Source of the DNA: an uncultured Eubacteriales bacterium
GTDB taxonomy: Bacteria; Bacillota; Clostridia; Oscillospirales; CAG-272
Reading direction: 5' to 3'
NCBI GenBank assembly: GCA_934796165.1
Contig: CAKVOU010000001.1
Location: 186,001 to 250,000, forward strand
Length of the DNA stretch: 64,000 nt
A model generated the notes under the pieces. It was not told the origin of the DNA, made no database searches, and saw only the letters and a list, made by a program, of their open reading frames with translations. A program made the position numbers and the translations under genes. Of the stretch, positions 18,536 through 28,151 are shown one piece after another. Each line of letters begins with the position of its first letter. Positions within the stretch are counted from its first letter, which is position 1.

Positions 18536-20842
18536 TTGAAACAAACGATAAAAACGTCCGCCGACCTGCGGACGCTGAACGAAAAATATCGGGAAAAGTT
18601 CCGGAGCCTTTCCCATCCGGCAGTGCCGGAGCAAGAGGTATTGCTCCTTCTTGCGTTCAACCTGGACAGCAAGGTTCCCGGCAAACGGACAGACGGGCTC
18701 TGCGTGTTTACCGACAGCGAATGTCGCGTTTATACGGACGGAACCGAGACCGACCGCATTGCCTTCACGCACGGCGGCAGATGCCATATGGTCGCGGAAA
18801 TCGGAAGCGTGTTCGCGGAATACATATCTCCGGACGGAGCGCCGCATCTGATCTGCCGGGCGGATAGCCGGCTGGCGAGGGAAATCGGTGCCGGAATGAA
18901 ATTTTTGGACCGGGCTGTAGAGTTCGGGGAGCCGCTGACCGCTTCTGACGCGCCGCGTGTCACAGAGGAGGTCTGTCCCAAGTGTAAAAGCCCGTATCCG
19001 CCCGGGACCGTAACCTGTCCTTTTTGCGCGGGGAAAGGCAAAACGGTAAAGCGACTGCTCGGCATGGTCGGAAAATCAAAGTGGTATGTGTTTTTTGCAA
19101 TCGTTTTCTTTTTTCTTATTTCCGCCGTCAGCCTGCTTGCGCCGTACCTCAACAAACAGCTCGTTGACGGATATGTGCAGGCGCCCGCCGGGACCGTCCG
19201 GGACCATGCATTTTTCCTCGGATTTGCGACGGTTCTCCTCACACTTGCCCTTGTGCAGGTGTTTCAGAAACTGTGTACCATGCTTCGCGGGTACTTCCTG
19301 GTGCGCGCCGGAAACGGCGTGATCGTGAGTCTGCGCCAAAGAGTATTTGAACAGATCGAGCGGATGTCGATCTCCCGGATCTCCAAAAGGACTTCGGGGG
19401 AACTGCTCAAGCGTGTCAAAAGCGATACGGCACTAATTCAGGAATTCCTGACCGGGCAATTGCCGAACGTGCTGGAACAGGCGTTTCTGTTTCTTGCCGT
19501 CGTGACGATCCTCTTTATCAAGGACTATCGTCTGACGCTTTTAGTGTTGCTTCCCGCGGTGCTTGTCATGTTTGCCTTCCGCCTGTTCTGGCGCTTCATG
19601 TCGGGCTTGTTCCGCCGGGCGTGGTCTCTCTACTCCCGGATGTCCACCGTTCTGCACGATATTTTTTCCGGCATCCGCGTTGTCAAGGCGTTCGGCATGG
19701 AGAAAAAGGAATCCGAACGGTACGACCGGGCAAGCCGGGACGTTGCCGCGAACGATTACCGGATCGAGCGCTTCTGGGCATTTTTCAACCCGCTCCTCAA
19801 CTTTTGTCTGGGAGCAGGGGAATTTATCCTGCTTTATTATGTGGGCAACCGGATTCTTGCGGGCAGTATGACCGTAGGGGAAATGTCGCAGTTTTCCGCG
19901 TATGTCGCTCTCATTTACGGTCCGCTCAACCAGTTTGCAAACCTTCCCCGTCAGATCATGCGGGTGTCCACCTCGGTCAGTAAGGTGTTCGAGATTGTGG
20001 ACGAGCAGCCGGAGCTGACCGACGCGGAGCAACCCAGGGATGTGAAGCTGGACGGTCAGATCGACATTGAAAATGTCTCCTTCGGTTATGACGAGGGCGG
20101 CGAGGTGCTCCGGAATATCACCCTGCACATCAAACCGGGTGAATTCATCGGTATTGTGGGACGCTCCGGCGTGGGGAAATCCACGCTCATCAACCTTATC
20201 ATGCGGATGTATGATCCGGAATCCGGCAGGATCCTTGCTTCGGGGACGGACCTGAGGGAAATTTCCCAGCATTCGCTCCGTTCGCAGATCGGTGTCGTAT
20301 TGCAGGAGACCTTCCTGTTCTCCGGTACGGTGTATGAAAACATCGCTTATGCCAAACCTGATGCGACGTCCGATGAAATCATTGCCGCCGCGCGGCTTGC
20401 GGGGGCACACGACTTCATCATGAAGCTGTCGGACGGCTATGATACAAAGATCGGCGAGCATGGCTATACGCTGTCCGGCGGTGAACGTCAGCGGGTGGCG
20501 ATCACGAGGGCGCTGCTCCGTGACCCCAAGATCCTGATCCTCGACGAGGCAACCGCGTCGCTCGATACGGAGACCGAAAAGCAGATCCAGGAGGCGCTTC
20601 ACCGGCTTTCCGAGAGCCGGACCACCATCGCCATCGCGCATCGGCTTTCCACGCTTCGCGGCGCGACCCGGCTGATCGTGCTGGACAGCGGCAGAATCGC
20701 GGAAATGGGAACGCATGACGAGCTGATCGAAAAGCATGGAATCTATTACGGACTTGTCATGGCGCAGAGGGAAATGTCGCGTATGGCAAAGCCCGAGGCG
20801 GGAGCAACCGGTCCGGAACCGACTGCCGCCGTGGCGGAATAA
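18536..20842 (+). CDS. ABC exporter with N-terminal regulatory domain and zinc ribbon (second of pair)
   Basis: 768 residues from a TTG at 18536 that follows GGAGG by six bases; this is the second TTG start in the operon. A soluble N-terminal domain of about 140 residues is followed by a zinc ribbon CPKC...CPFC (about 146-165), a six-helix exporter domain, and an ATPase with Walker A GRSGVGKST (about 541), signature LSGGERQR, Walker B LILDEATASLD and IAIAHRLSTL. It shares the whole architecture of the first exporter, so the pair likely form a heterodimer with two competent ATP sites. It ends at a strong terminator. Confidence 0.88.
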   Translation: MKQTIKTSADLRTLNEKYREKFRSLSHPAVPEQEVLLLLAFNLDSKVPGKRTDGLCVFTDSECRVYTDGTETDRIAFTHGGRCHMVAEIGSVFAEYISPDGAPHLICRADSRLAREIGAGMKFLDRAVEFGEPLTASDAPRVTEEVCPKCKSPYPPGTVTCPFCAGKGKTVKRLLGMVGKSKWYVFFAIVFFFLISAVSLLAPYLNKQLVDGYVQAPAGTVRDHAFFLGFATVLLTLALVQVFQKLCTMLRGYFLVRAGNGVIVSLRQRVFEQIERMSISRISKRTSGELLKRVKSDTALIQEFLTGQLPNVLEQAFLFLAVVTILFIKDYRLTLLVLLPAVLVMFAFRLFWRFMSGLFRRAWSLYSRMSTVLHDIFSGIRVVKAFGMEKKESERYDRASRDVAANDYRIERFWAFFNPLLNFCLGAGEFILLYYVGNRILAGSMTVGEMSQFSAYVALIYGPLNQFANLPRQIMRVSTSVSKVFEIVDEQPELTDAEQPRDVKLDGQIDIENVSFGYDEGGEVLRNITLHIKPGEFIGIVGRSGVGKSTLINLIMRMYDPESGRILASGTDLREISQHSLRSQIGVVLQETFLFSGTVYENIAYAKPDATSDEIIAAARLAGAHDFIMKLSDGYDTKIGEHGYTLSGGERQRVAITRALLRDPKILILDEATASLDTETEKQIQEALHRLSESRTTIAIAHRLSTLRGATRLIVLDSGRIAEMGTHDELIEKHGIYYGLVMAQREMSRMAKPEAGATGPEPTAAVAE

Positions 20843-20900
20843 CCGGAAGCTACTGTGCCCAGTCCGGTGTCCGTTCCCGCTATACTGAAGAAAATTACGA

Positions 20901-20952
20901 AGAGCCCTTTCCCGCCGCGCTCCGGCGCGGCGGGAAAGGGCTCTTTATTTTT
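20901..20952. terminator. Strong bidirectional terminator between convergent transporter operons
   Basis: A perfect 20-bp stem (20901-20920 with 20925-20944) closed by a TCCG loop, followed on the plus strand by TTATTTTTT. On the minus strand it follows the stop of the MacB-like gene. Confidence 0.93.
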
Positions 20953-20960
20953 TGTTCCGT

Positions 20961-23900
20961 TTATTCGCTTCTGAGCGCGACCACGGGGTCCTTCTTTGCC
21001 GCAAGTCTTGAGGGAATGAGACCCGCAATGAAGGTAAAGAACATACTGAGCAGGACGAGCACCACGCCGCCGACCCACGGAAGCGCGGCGTTGATCGTGC
21101 CGATGCCGGACAACGTATGGATCAGTGCGTTGATCGGCAGGCAGAGCACAAGCGTTACGAGAATTCCGATGGCGCCTGCGGTGAAGCCGATGAGCAGAGT
21201 CTCTGCGTTGAATACGCGGGAGATGTCGCGCTTGGAGGCGCCGATCGCGCGGAGCACGCCGATCTCCTTGGTGCGTTCGAGCACCGAGATATAAGTGATG
21301 ATGCCGATCATGATCGAAGAGACGACAAGCGAAATGGAAACGAACGCAATCAGAACGCCGGAGACGGCGTTGAGAATGGTTGTGATGGAGGACATAAGAA
21401 TTGCCACATAGTCGGTGTAGGTAATGACATTTTCCTCGTGTCCCGCGTCGGTCTGCTGCTTGTTGTAGGCATCCTTGACCGCTACGATCTTTTCCTTGGA
21501 GGCAAAGTCAATCGGGTAAATGGTGATGGAGCTGGGCGAATCCTTGTCACAGACGCCGAGATCGGAAAGCACCTCTTCATAGGTACGGGAGGATACGGTT
21601 TCCTTCAGAACATACGCGTCATAGTATGCGGTTCTGTCCGCTTCGGTACTGCCTGCAAGAAGTTCGTCCAGCGCGGCGGCGAGCTTTGCGTTCTTCTGTT
21701 CGTCACTCTGGAGCGCGGCACCGTACTTTTCGTACATTAGAGTTGCCTGTTCTCCGGCAAGCCGATCCACAAGCCGATCCAATTCCTCGTCATTCAGACT
21801 GTTCAGATATTCGGTGATCGTTTCGGCGGGGAGGGCAGTGGAGGAGGTGTAAACCGTGAGAGCGAAATACTTTTTCGAAAGACGTGTGGTCAGCTGTGCA
21901 GTGATCTGCTGCTTGTAAGGTGCAAGCTCTTCCGCGGTCGGCGTATTGACGATCGGGTCGATCTTCAGTGCGGTCTGGGCCTTTGCATAGTAGCTTGCAA
22001 GATAGGTCTTGACGGTCTTGGTCACCATGGCGATCAGCTCGTCCTTGGTGTACCCGGAAAGCGTTTTGCGGATGACGTCCTCGCTGTACCCGAGCTGTCC
22101 TGCAAACTGTGTGGCGATGATGTCCACCAGCTCCTCCGCGGAGCAGGATTCGTAATCCGAAAGTAATTTGTCGATCTGTTCGTCAAGATAGGCATCGGTC
22201 GGGGTCGTTACGATGGAGGTGTAGAGCTGTGCCTTCTTCTCGTCACTGAGACCGGAAACGTAATCAAGAAATGCCTGCGCTTTTTCTTCGTCGGTCAGTT
22301 CGTTATCCTCGCCGATCTCGAAGGGCAGACCCGTGATGACGTTGCGGTTTTTGTTTTCGGGCAGCTTCTGCGCGATGACGACGGGGCTTTCCTCGGTTTT
22401 TTTCATGATGTATTCGGTCAGCTCGTTCGTGTAGCAGATGTACCCGGAAAGGGAAGTGGCGGTCGCATCGGGGTTCGGCTTGACGATACCGCTTACGCGG
22501 AGCTGAAGTCCTTTGTTGAGCAGGGCGTTCATCAGTGCTTCGTTTTCGCTGATGTCCACATACAGCCCGGTGGTTTCGTCATACTGATAGACATCCGCCG
22601 CGGTGATGAGCCGGAAGGTGATTCCGAGCACGTCCTCATAGGTCCAGCGGCTGGTCTTGATCTCGATTTCCTTGCCGGACAGGGCGGCGTAGAACGCGTC
22701 GGACAGCGCTTCGCCGTCGGTCAACCCAAGCGTGTAGAGCACAAGGTCGGGCAGCTCGTTGTTCTTGCCCAGAACGACAACGACTTCTTCCTTGGAGGTC
22801 GGCCATGAGCCGGCGACCAGATCATACTGGTTTTTCACCATTTCGTTGATCCCCTTGCCGCTTTTTTCGGGGATCAGCTCCTCCCACACCTTGAGCATGG
22901 ACATGGAGGAGGACATGGAGGATACCATGGAAAAATACGAGGAGGACAGGGAATCCTCGCCTGCCATATCGTTGAACAATCCCATGATGTCGGACTTGAC
23001 GAACTTTCCGTTCGGGTCCTTCACATAGGCGTTGACGCTGACATCATAGCCGTACTGAATGGCGTTGACATAGTCCGAGATGTCGCCCTCGGCACTCTCC
23101 AGATGTTCCTTGAACAGCGCAAGGTTGTTTTTTTGCACCTTGGGCACGAAAAAGGAATTCATGAGTTGATACATCACGGGACTGGAATACACCGCGTCGT
23201 TTTCGTGCGGTTCGGAGTTCTCCGGCTTCTGTCCCATCATGGAAGAGATCATGGAGGACATATCGCTCTGCTCGGCATTGATGAGGATCGGATAGGAGGA
23301 GAGCGTGTCCTCCTGAATGATGCCGATATAATTGTTGATGCCGTTCGAGAGCGACAGAATAAGGGCAATGCCGATGATGCCGATGCTGCCGGCAAAAGCG
23401 GTGAGGAAGGTGCGCCCCTTCTTGGTCATCAGGTTGTTGAGCGAAAGCGAGAACGCCGTAAAGAAGGACATAGAGGAACGCTTCTTGCGCCCCTTGCTGA
23501 CGACCGTGTCAGGGCTTTCCGCCGCTTTTTTTGCGCTTGCTTCCAGTTCTGCACGCTCCTCCTCTTCCGAAAAAGGCATACTGTCTCCGACCACTTCGCC
23601 GTCGTGCAGGCGGATGATACGGGAAGAATACCTCTCGGCAAGCTCCGGATTGTGTGTGACCATGATGACGAGCCGGTCGCGGGAAACTTCCTTGAGAATC
23701 TCCATGACCTGAATACTGGTCTGGGAGTCCAGCGCGCCGGTCGGTTCATCTGCGAGCAGGATCTCCGGGTTGTTGACCAGCGCGCGCGCAATGGCAACAC
23801 GCTGCATCTGACCGCCGGACATCTGATTGGGCTTCTTGTGAAGCTGATCGCCGAGTCCCACGCGCTCCAGCGCGGCGGCGGCACGTTTCCTGCGCTCCGA

Positions 23901-24245
23901 TTTGGATACGCCGGACAGCGTCAGCGCAAGCTCGACGTTGGAAAGCACCGTCTGGTGGGGGATGAGGTTGTAGCTCTGGAACACAAAGCCGATGGAATGG
24001 TTACGGTAGGTGTCCCAATCGCGTGCAGTATAGCTTTTGGTGGATTTCCCGGCGATCTCCAGGTCGCCCGTCGTGTACTGATCCAACCCGCCGATGATGT
24101 TGAGCAGGGTGGTTTTTCCGCAACCGGACGCGCCGAGGACAGAGACGAATTCGTTTTTGCGGAAACGCAGATCAATGCCTTTCAGCGCATGTACGATCGT
24201 ATCGCCGGACCGGTAATCCTTTCTGATGTGTTTGAGGGAAAGCAT
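20961..24245 (-). CDS. MacB/FtsX-type ABC protein with fused ATPase and permease
   Basis: 1094 residues. An N-terminal LolD-like ATPase (about 1-225) with Walker A GASGCGKTT, signature MSGGQMQR and Walker B ADEPTGALD is followed by a first transmembrane segment (about 283-305), an unusually long extracellular region (about 310-960), and three C-terminal transmembrane segments of the FtsX fold. Such mechanotransducing ABC proteins act on lipoproteins, peptides or envelope enzymes rather than classical import. The extracellular region is rich in charged and helical sequence and has no recognised enzyme motif. GAGGAGG precedes the ATG. It is transcribed alone, with no two-component genes next to it. 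Confidence 0.9.
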   Translation of the reverse strand: MLSLKHIRKDYRSGDTIVHALKGIDLRFRKNEFVSVLGASGCGKTTLLNIIGGLDQYTTGDLEIAGKSTKSYTARDWDTYRNHSIGFVFQSYNLIPHQTVLSNVELALTLSGVSKSERRKRAAAALERVGLGDQLHKKPNQMSGGQMQRVAIARALVNNPEILLADEPTGALDSQTSIQVMEILKEVSRDRLVIMVTHNPELAERYSSRIIRLHDGEVVGDSMPFSEEEERAELEASAKKAAESPDTVVSKGRKKRSSMSFFTAFSLSLNNLMTKKGRTFLTAFAGSIGIIGIALILSLSNGINNYIGIIQEDTLSSYPILINAEQSDMSSMISSMMGQKPENSEPHENDAVYSSPVMYQLMNSFFVPKVQKNNLALFKEHLESAEGDISDYVNAIQYGYDVSVNAYVKDPNGKFVKSDIMGLFNDMAGEDSLSSSYFSMVSSMSSSMSMLKVWEELIPEKSGKGINEMVKNQYDLVAGSWPTSKEEVVVVLGKNNELPDLVLYTLGLTDGEALSDAFYAALSGKEIEIKTSRWTYEDVLGITFRLITAADVYQYDETTGLYVDISENEALMNALLNKGLQLRVSGIVKPNPDATATSLSGYICYTNELTEYIMKKTEESPVVIAQKLPENKNRNVITGLPFEIGEDNELTDEEKAQAFLDYVSGLSDEKKAQLYTSIVTTPTDAYLDEQIDKLLSDYESCSAEELVDIIATQFAGQLGYSEDVIRKTLSGYTKDELIAMVTKTVKTYLASYYAKAQTALKIDPIVNTPTAEELAPYKQQITAQLTTRLSKKYFALTVYTSSTALPAETITEYLNSLNDEELDRLVDRLAGEQATLMYEKYGAALQSDEQKNAKLAAALDELLAGSTEADRTAYYDAYVLKETVSSRTYEEVLSDLGVCDKDSPSSITIYPIDFASKEKIVAVKDAYNKQQTDAGHEENVITYTDYVAILMSSITTILNAVSGVLIAFVSISLVVSSIMIGIITYISVLERTKEIGVLRAIGASKRDISRVFNAETLLIGFTAGAIGILVTLVLCLPINALIHTLSGIGTINAALPWVGGVVLVLLSMFFTFIAGLIPSRLAAKKDPVVALRSE

Positions 24246-24360
24246 AGGATCCTCCTCTGTTGGAACGATACCTTATTTTACACAGGAGATATAAACTGTT
24301 TGTGAAGCGGGGAAGGACCGAGGGTGATGTTACAAAAGAAATTACATTCAGTCACAGACT

Positions 24361-26109
24361 TTATTTTTCAAACTGACTGTTATAAAGCACCGAATAGAAC
24401 CCGCCCTTTTCGAGAAGCTCCTTGTGGGAACCCTGTTCGATGACGTTGCCGTCCTTCATGACGAGAATGACGTCCGCGTCTTCAATGGTGGAGAGCCGGT
24501 GCGCGACGATGAAGGAGGTCCGTCCCGCCATCATGGAGGCAAACGCCTTCTGAATCTTTTGCTCGGTACGCGTGTCGATGGAGGAGGTCGCCTCGTCGAG
24601 AATAAGCATGGGCGGCAGGCAGAGCATGACGCGGGCGATGCAGAGAAGCTGTTTCTGCCCCTGCGACAGGCTTCCGCCGTCCTCGCCGATCACCGTGTCA
24701 TATCCGTCCGGAAGCCGGCGGATGAAGCTGTCGGCGTGCGCGGCTTTGGCGGCGGTAACCATTTCCTCGTCGGTCGCGTCGGGCTTGCCGAAGCAGATGT
24801 TCTCCCGGATGGTTCCCGCGCGGAGCCAGGTCTCCTGGAGCACCATGCCGAAGGAAGAACGTACAAAGGAGCGGGGAAGTTCACGCGTATTGTTACCGTC
24901 CACGCAGATGGTGCCGGAATCCGGATCATAGAACCGCATGAGCAGGTTGATGACCGTCGTCTTGCCGCAGCCGGTCGGACCGACGATGGCGGCGCGTTCG
25001 CCGGGATGCAGATGCAGATTGAAATTTTCAATCAGCTTTTTCTGCTTGTCATAGGAGAAGCAGACATTCTCAAGCGTGATTTCTCCCCGGACCTCGGGAG
25101 CGGGCGAGGGAAGCGCCGGGTCGGGGGACTCGGACGGCGTGTCGATGAGCTCGAACAGACGTCCCGCGCAGGCAAGCGCGTTCTGCAGTTCGGTGATGAC
25201 GCCGGAGATCTCGTTGAACGGCTTGGTATACTGGTTGGCATAGGTGAGGAAACAGGAAAGCTCGCCCACCGTGATTGCCGCCGCACCGCCGCCGACGCAC
25301 ATCATGGCGCCGGCAAAGGCAACGCCCGTGTACACAAGGCTGTTGACAAACCGCGTGGACGGGTTGGTGAGGGAGGAGAAGAACAGTGCCTTGAGCGAAA
25401 TCTTCTGGAGCCGGTTGTTGACCTCGTCAAAGGTTTCCTGGCTCTCGTCCTCCTGCCCGAACGCAAGCACGGTCTTGTGCCCTGCAATCATTTCGTCCGA
25501 ATATGCGGTCTGCTCCGCGCGGGTCTCGGACTGTGCGCGGAAGAGCGAATAGGTCTTCTTGGCAATGAAAGAAGCGACAAACAACGAGAGCGGCGTGACG
25601 ACCACGACGACCGCGGTGATTGCGGGGTTGATGGTCAGCATGAAGACAATGGTGCCGACAATGGTCAGAACGCCGGTGAAGAACTGGGTAAAGCCCATGA
25701 GCAGACCGTCGGTGAACTGATCGACGTCGGAGATCACGCGGCTGACGGTCTCGCCGGTCGGATGCGCGTCCAGATAGGAGATGGGGAGCGCCTGGATCTT
25801 GTCAAACGCGTCCGAGCGGAGCTGACGCACCACGCCGTAGGTCATGCGGTTGTTGCAGACATTCATGAGCCACTGGGAGAGCGCGGTGCCGAGAATCATG
25901 ATGACAGAACGGATCAGCAGCGGGGAAATCTTGTCGAATTCCCGCGCGGTAATGAGGTCGATGATATCACCGATGACGAGCGGCAGCCAGAGCGTAAGCA
26001 GTACCGTGACGGCGGCGAAAACGAGGGAAAGAATGAGAAGCGGCGTTTCGTGCTTCAGATAACGGAGCACTTTGCGGAAAACGCCTTTTTGCGTTGCTTT
26101 GCGTTTCAT
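24361..26109 (-). CDS. ABC exporter half, subunit with LSQGQ signature
   Basis: 582 residues: six transmembrane helices then an ATPase with Walker A GPTGCGKTT, signature LSQGQKQ and Walker B LILDEATSSID. It overlaps its partner gene by four bases (ATGA), typical of an obligate heterodimer. The catalytic glutamate is intact here while the signature glycine is altered, the reverse of the partner. The consensus ATP site would therefore use Walker A/B from this subunit and the FSGGQ signature of the partner. This is the arrangement of TM287/288-like multidrug exporters. Substrate unknown. Confidence 0.92.
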   Translation of the reverse strand: MKRKATQKGVFRKVLRYLKHETPLLILSLVFAAVTVLLTLWLPLVIGDIIDLITAREFDKISPLLIRSVIMILGTALSQWLMNVCNNRMTYGVVRQLRSDAFDKIQALPISYLDAHPTGETVSRVISDVDQFTDGLLMGFTQFFTGVLTIVGTIVFMLTINPAITAVVVVVTPLSLFVASFIAKKTYSLFRAQSETRAEQTAYSDEMIAGHKTVLAFGQEDESQETFDEVNNRLQKISLKALFFSSLTNPSTRFVNSLVYTGVAFAGAMMCVGGGAAAITVGELSCFLTYANQYTKPFNEISGVITELQNALACAGRLFELIDTPSESPDPALPSPAPEVRGEITLENVCFSYDKQKKLIENFNLHLHPGERAAIVGPTGCGKTTVINLLMRFYDPDSGTICVDGNNTRELPRSFVRSSFGMVLQETWLRAGTIRENICFGKPDATDEEMVTAAKAAHADSFIRRLPDGYDTVIGEDGGSLSQGQKQLLCIARVMLCLPPMLILDEATSSIDTRTEQKIQKAFASMMAGRTSFIVAHRLSTIEDADVILVMKDGNVIEQGSHKELLEKGGFYSVLYNSQFEK

Positions 26110-27845
26110 GCGCGCACCCCCCCTTCCTTCTTATACTGGGAGTTGTGGATTTCTTCATAGACCGGGCAGTCGCGGAGCAATTCATCATGGGTGCCCGCTC
26201 CGACGGTCCTGCCGTCGTCCAGCACCAGAATGTGGTCCGCACTGCGGATGGAGGAGGTGCGCTGGGAAATGATGAAGACGGTGGGGGAATAATCGAGCGA
26301 GCGGAGCGATTTGCGGAGCTTTGCGTCGGTGGCAAAGTCCAGTGCCGACGCGCTGTCATCAAGAATCAGGATTTCGGGACGGCGTACCAGTGCGCGCGCA
26401 ATGGTGAGGCGCTGACGCTGACCGCCGGAGAAGTTGCGTCCGTTTTGCTCCACGGGGGCGTCCAGCCCGCCGGGCTTGGCTTCGACAAATTCCTTCGCCT
26501 GCGCCGTGTCCAGCGCCGCCCATAGTTCTTCGTCGGTCGCTTTGTCATTGCCCCAGAGCAGGTTGGAACGGATGGTTCCCTTGAAGAGCACCGCCTTCTG
26601 CGGGACCACGCCGATCTTTTGACGGAGCGTTTCGGTGTCATAGGTACGGACATCCTGCCCGTCCACATAAACGTGACCTCGTGTCACGTCGTAGAAACGG
26701 GGAATCAGGTTGACCAGCGTGGTCTTGCCGGAACCGGTGCCGCCGATGATACCGACGGTATCGCCGGGGCGGGCGGTGAGTTCAATGTCCGAAAGCGATT
26801 CCTCTGCCGCGCCGCCGTAGGCGATGGACGCATGGGCAAAACGGACACGCGCCCCGCTTTTGTCAACGTTCTCACCCTCCGGAGGCAGGGTTTCCATGCC
26901 GACCGGCAGGTCCAGCACCGAGGAGATGCGGGAACCGCAGGCGGCAGCCTTGGTGACCGTAAAGATGGTATTCGCCAGCTTGATGAGCTCGACGAGAATC
27001 TGCCCCATGTAGTTGTAAAGCGCGAGCACGTCGCCGTCGGTCAGCCCCGTGCCGTTCGCAATTTCAAGGGAGCAGACCTGCATGAGCACGACCACACCGA
27101 GGTTGAGGATGGCGTAGGTCAGGGGATTCATGAGTGCGGAGATCTTGCCAACGAAATTCTGCATTCCGGTATTGGCTTCGTTTGCACGGCGGAATGCCTC
27201 GGTTTCCTCTTTTTCCTTATTGAACGCGCGGACAACGCGGACACCGTTGAGGTTTTCGCGGGTCACGCCGGTCACACGGTCAAGAAGCGATTGTACCTTG
27301 CGGTAGAGCGGGATGGTGCCGAGCATGATGCCGAACACCACGACGGCAAGCACCGGGATGGTCACGGCAAACACGGTTCCCGCGCGGGTGTTGATGAGGA
27401 ACGCCGCAATCATGGAACCGAACACGATGATGGGGGAACGGAGGAACAGGCGGAGCACCATGTTCACGCCGTTCTGAAGCTGGTTGATATCGCTTGACAT
27501 CCGCGTGATGAGCGTGGAGGTGCCGATGCGGTCGGTTTCGGAGTAGGACAGCTTCTGGATATGCGAAAACAGGGCGGAACGAAGCCCCGTCGCAAATCCG
27601 ACCGCCGCCTTGGCGGCGAAGTACTGCGCAATAACGGCGCAGATGAGCCCCAGTACGCCGAATCCGACCATCAGCAGACTGAGCTGCCAGATCAGCGCCT
27701 TGTTGCCTTTGCCGATACCGTCATTGACGATGAATCGGATGACAATCGGCACGAGCAGATCAAACACCGCTTCCAGCAGCTTGAAGAAGGGGGCAAGAAA
27801 GGATTCTTTTTTGTAATCCTTCAGAAAACGAAAGAGCTTTTTCAT
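26106..27845 (-). CDS. ABC exporter half, subunit with degenerate Walker B
   Basis: 579 residues: six transmembrane helices then an ATPase with Walker A GGTGSGKTT, canonical signature FSGGQRQR, but Walker B reads LILDDSASALD, with Asp in place of the catalytic Glu. It is the first gene of the two-gene unit and carries the promoter. The degenerate site pairs its Walker A/B with the LSQGQ motif of the partner. Its ribosome binding site GGAGGG is about 12 bases from the ATG, slightly long. Confidence 0.92.
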   Translation of the reverse strand: MKKLFRFLKDYKKESFLAPFFKLLEAVFDLLVPIVIRFIVNDGIGKGNKALIWQLSLLMVGFGVLGLICAVIAQYFAAKAAVGFATGLRSALFSHIQKLSYSETDRIGTSTLITRMSSDINQLQNGVNMVLRLFLRSPIIVFGSMIAAFLINTRAGTVFAVTIPVLAVVVFGIMLGTIPLYRKVQSLLDRVTGVTRENLNGVRVVRAFNKEKEETEAFRRANEANTGMQNFVGKISALMNPLTYAILNLGVVVLMQVCSLEIANGTGLTDGDVLALYNYMGQILVELIKLANTIFTVTKAAACGSRISSVLDLPVGMETLPPEGENVDKSGARVRFAHASIAYGGAAEESLSDIELTARPGDTVGIIGGTGSGKTTLVNLIPRFYDVTRGHVYVDGQDVRTYDTETLRQKIGVVPQKAVLFKGTIRSNLLWGNDKATDEELWAALDTAQAKEFVEAKPGGLDAPVEQNGRNFSGGQRQRLTIARALVRRPEILILDDSASALDFATDAKLRKSLRSLDYSPTVFIISQRTSSIRSADHILVLDDGRTVGAGTHDELLRDCPVYEEIHNSQYKKEGGVRA

Positions 27846-27883
27846 AAAGCGAAAGTACCCTCCGGTGAATACAGGATCGGTTT

Positions 27884-27912
27884 ATTATACCACAAATTCC
27901 CCGGAAGTTCAC
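27884..27912 (-). promoter_or_regulatory. Promoter of the heterodimeric ABC exporter
   Basis: On the minus strand GTGAAC (27912-27907), 17 nt, TATAAT (27889-27884). It is divergent from the next promoter. Confidence 0.6.
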
Positions 27913-27948
27913 GTTTTTCGGGAAAAAGTAACGATTTTCCGGGAATTG

Positions 27949-27977
27949 TTGCAAAATGACAACAGATGTGGTACAAT
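27949..27977 (+). promoter_or_regulatory. Promoter of the isomerase-like gene
   Basis: TTGCAA (27949-27954), 17 nt, TACAAT (27972-27977). The leader to the TTG start is about 165 bases. Confidence 0.6.
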
Positions 27978-28151
27978 ACTGACATAAGAAAGACGGGGCA
28001 GGAACGGTTGCGGAACAGAACCGCGGCAGGGGGGTTGACCGGTTGCCGGGGCGGAACCTTGTTCTTCGTTTCGGTTACATTATTATATGTGCGGCAGTAC
28101 CGTAAGCAATCATCGTTAGAATACGAAACCGCCGGCGGAAAGGACAGAATT

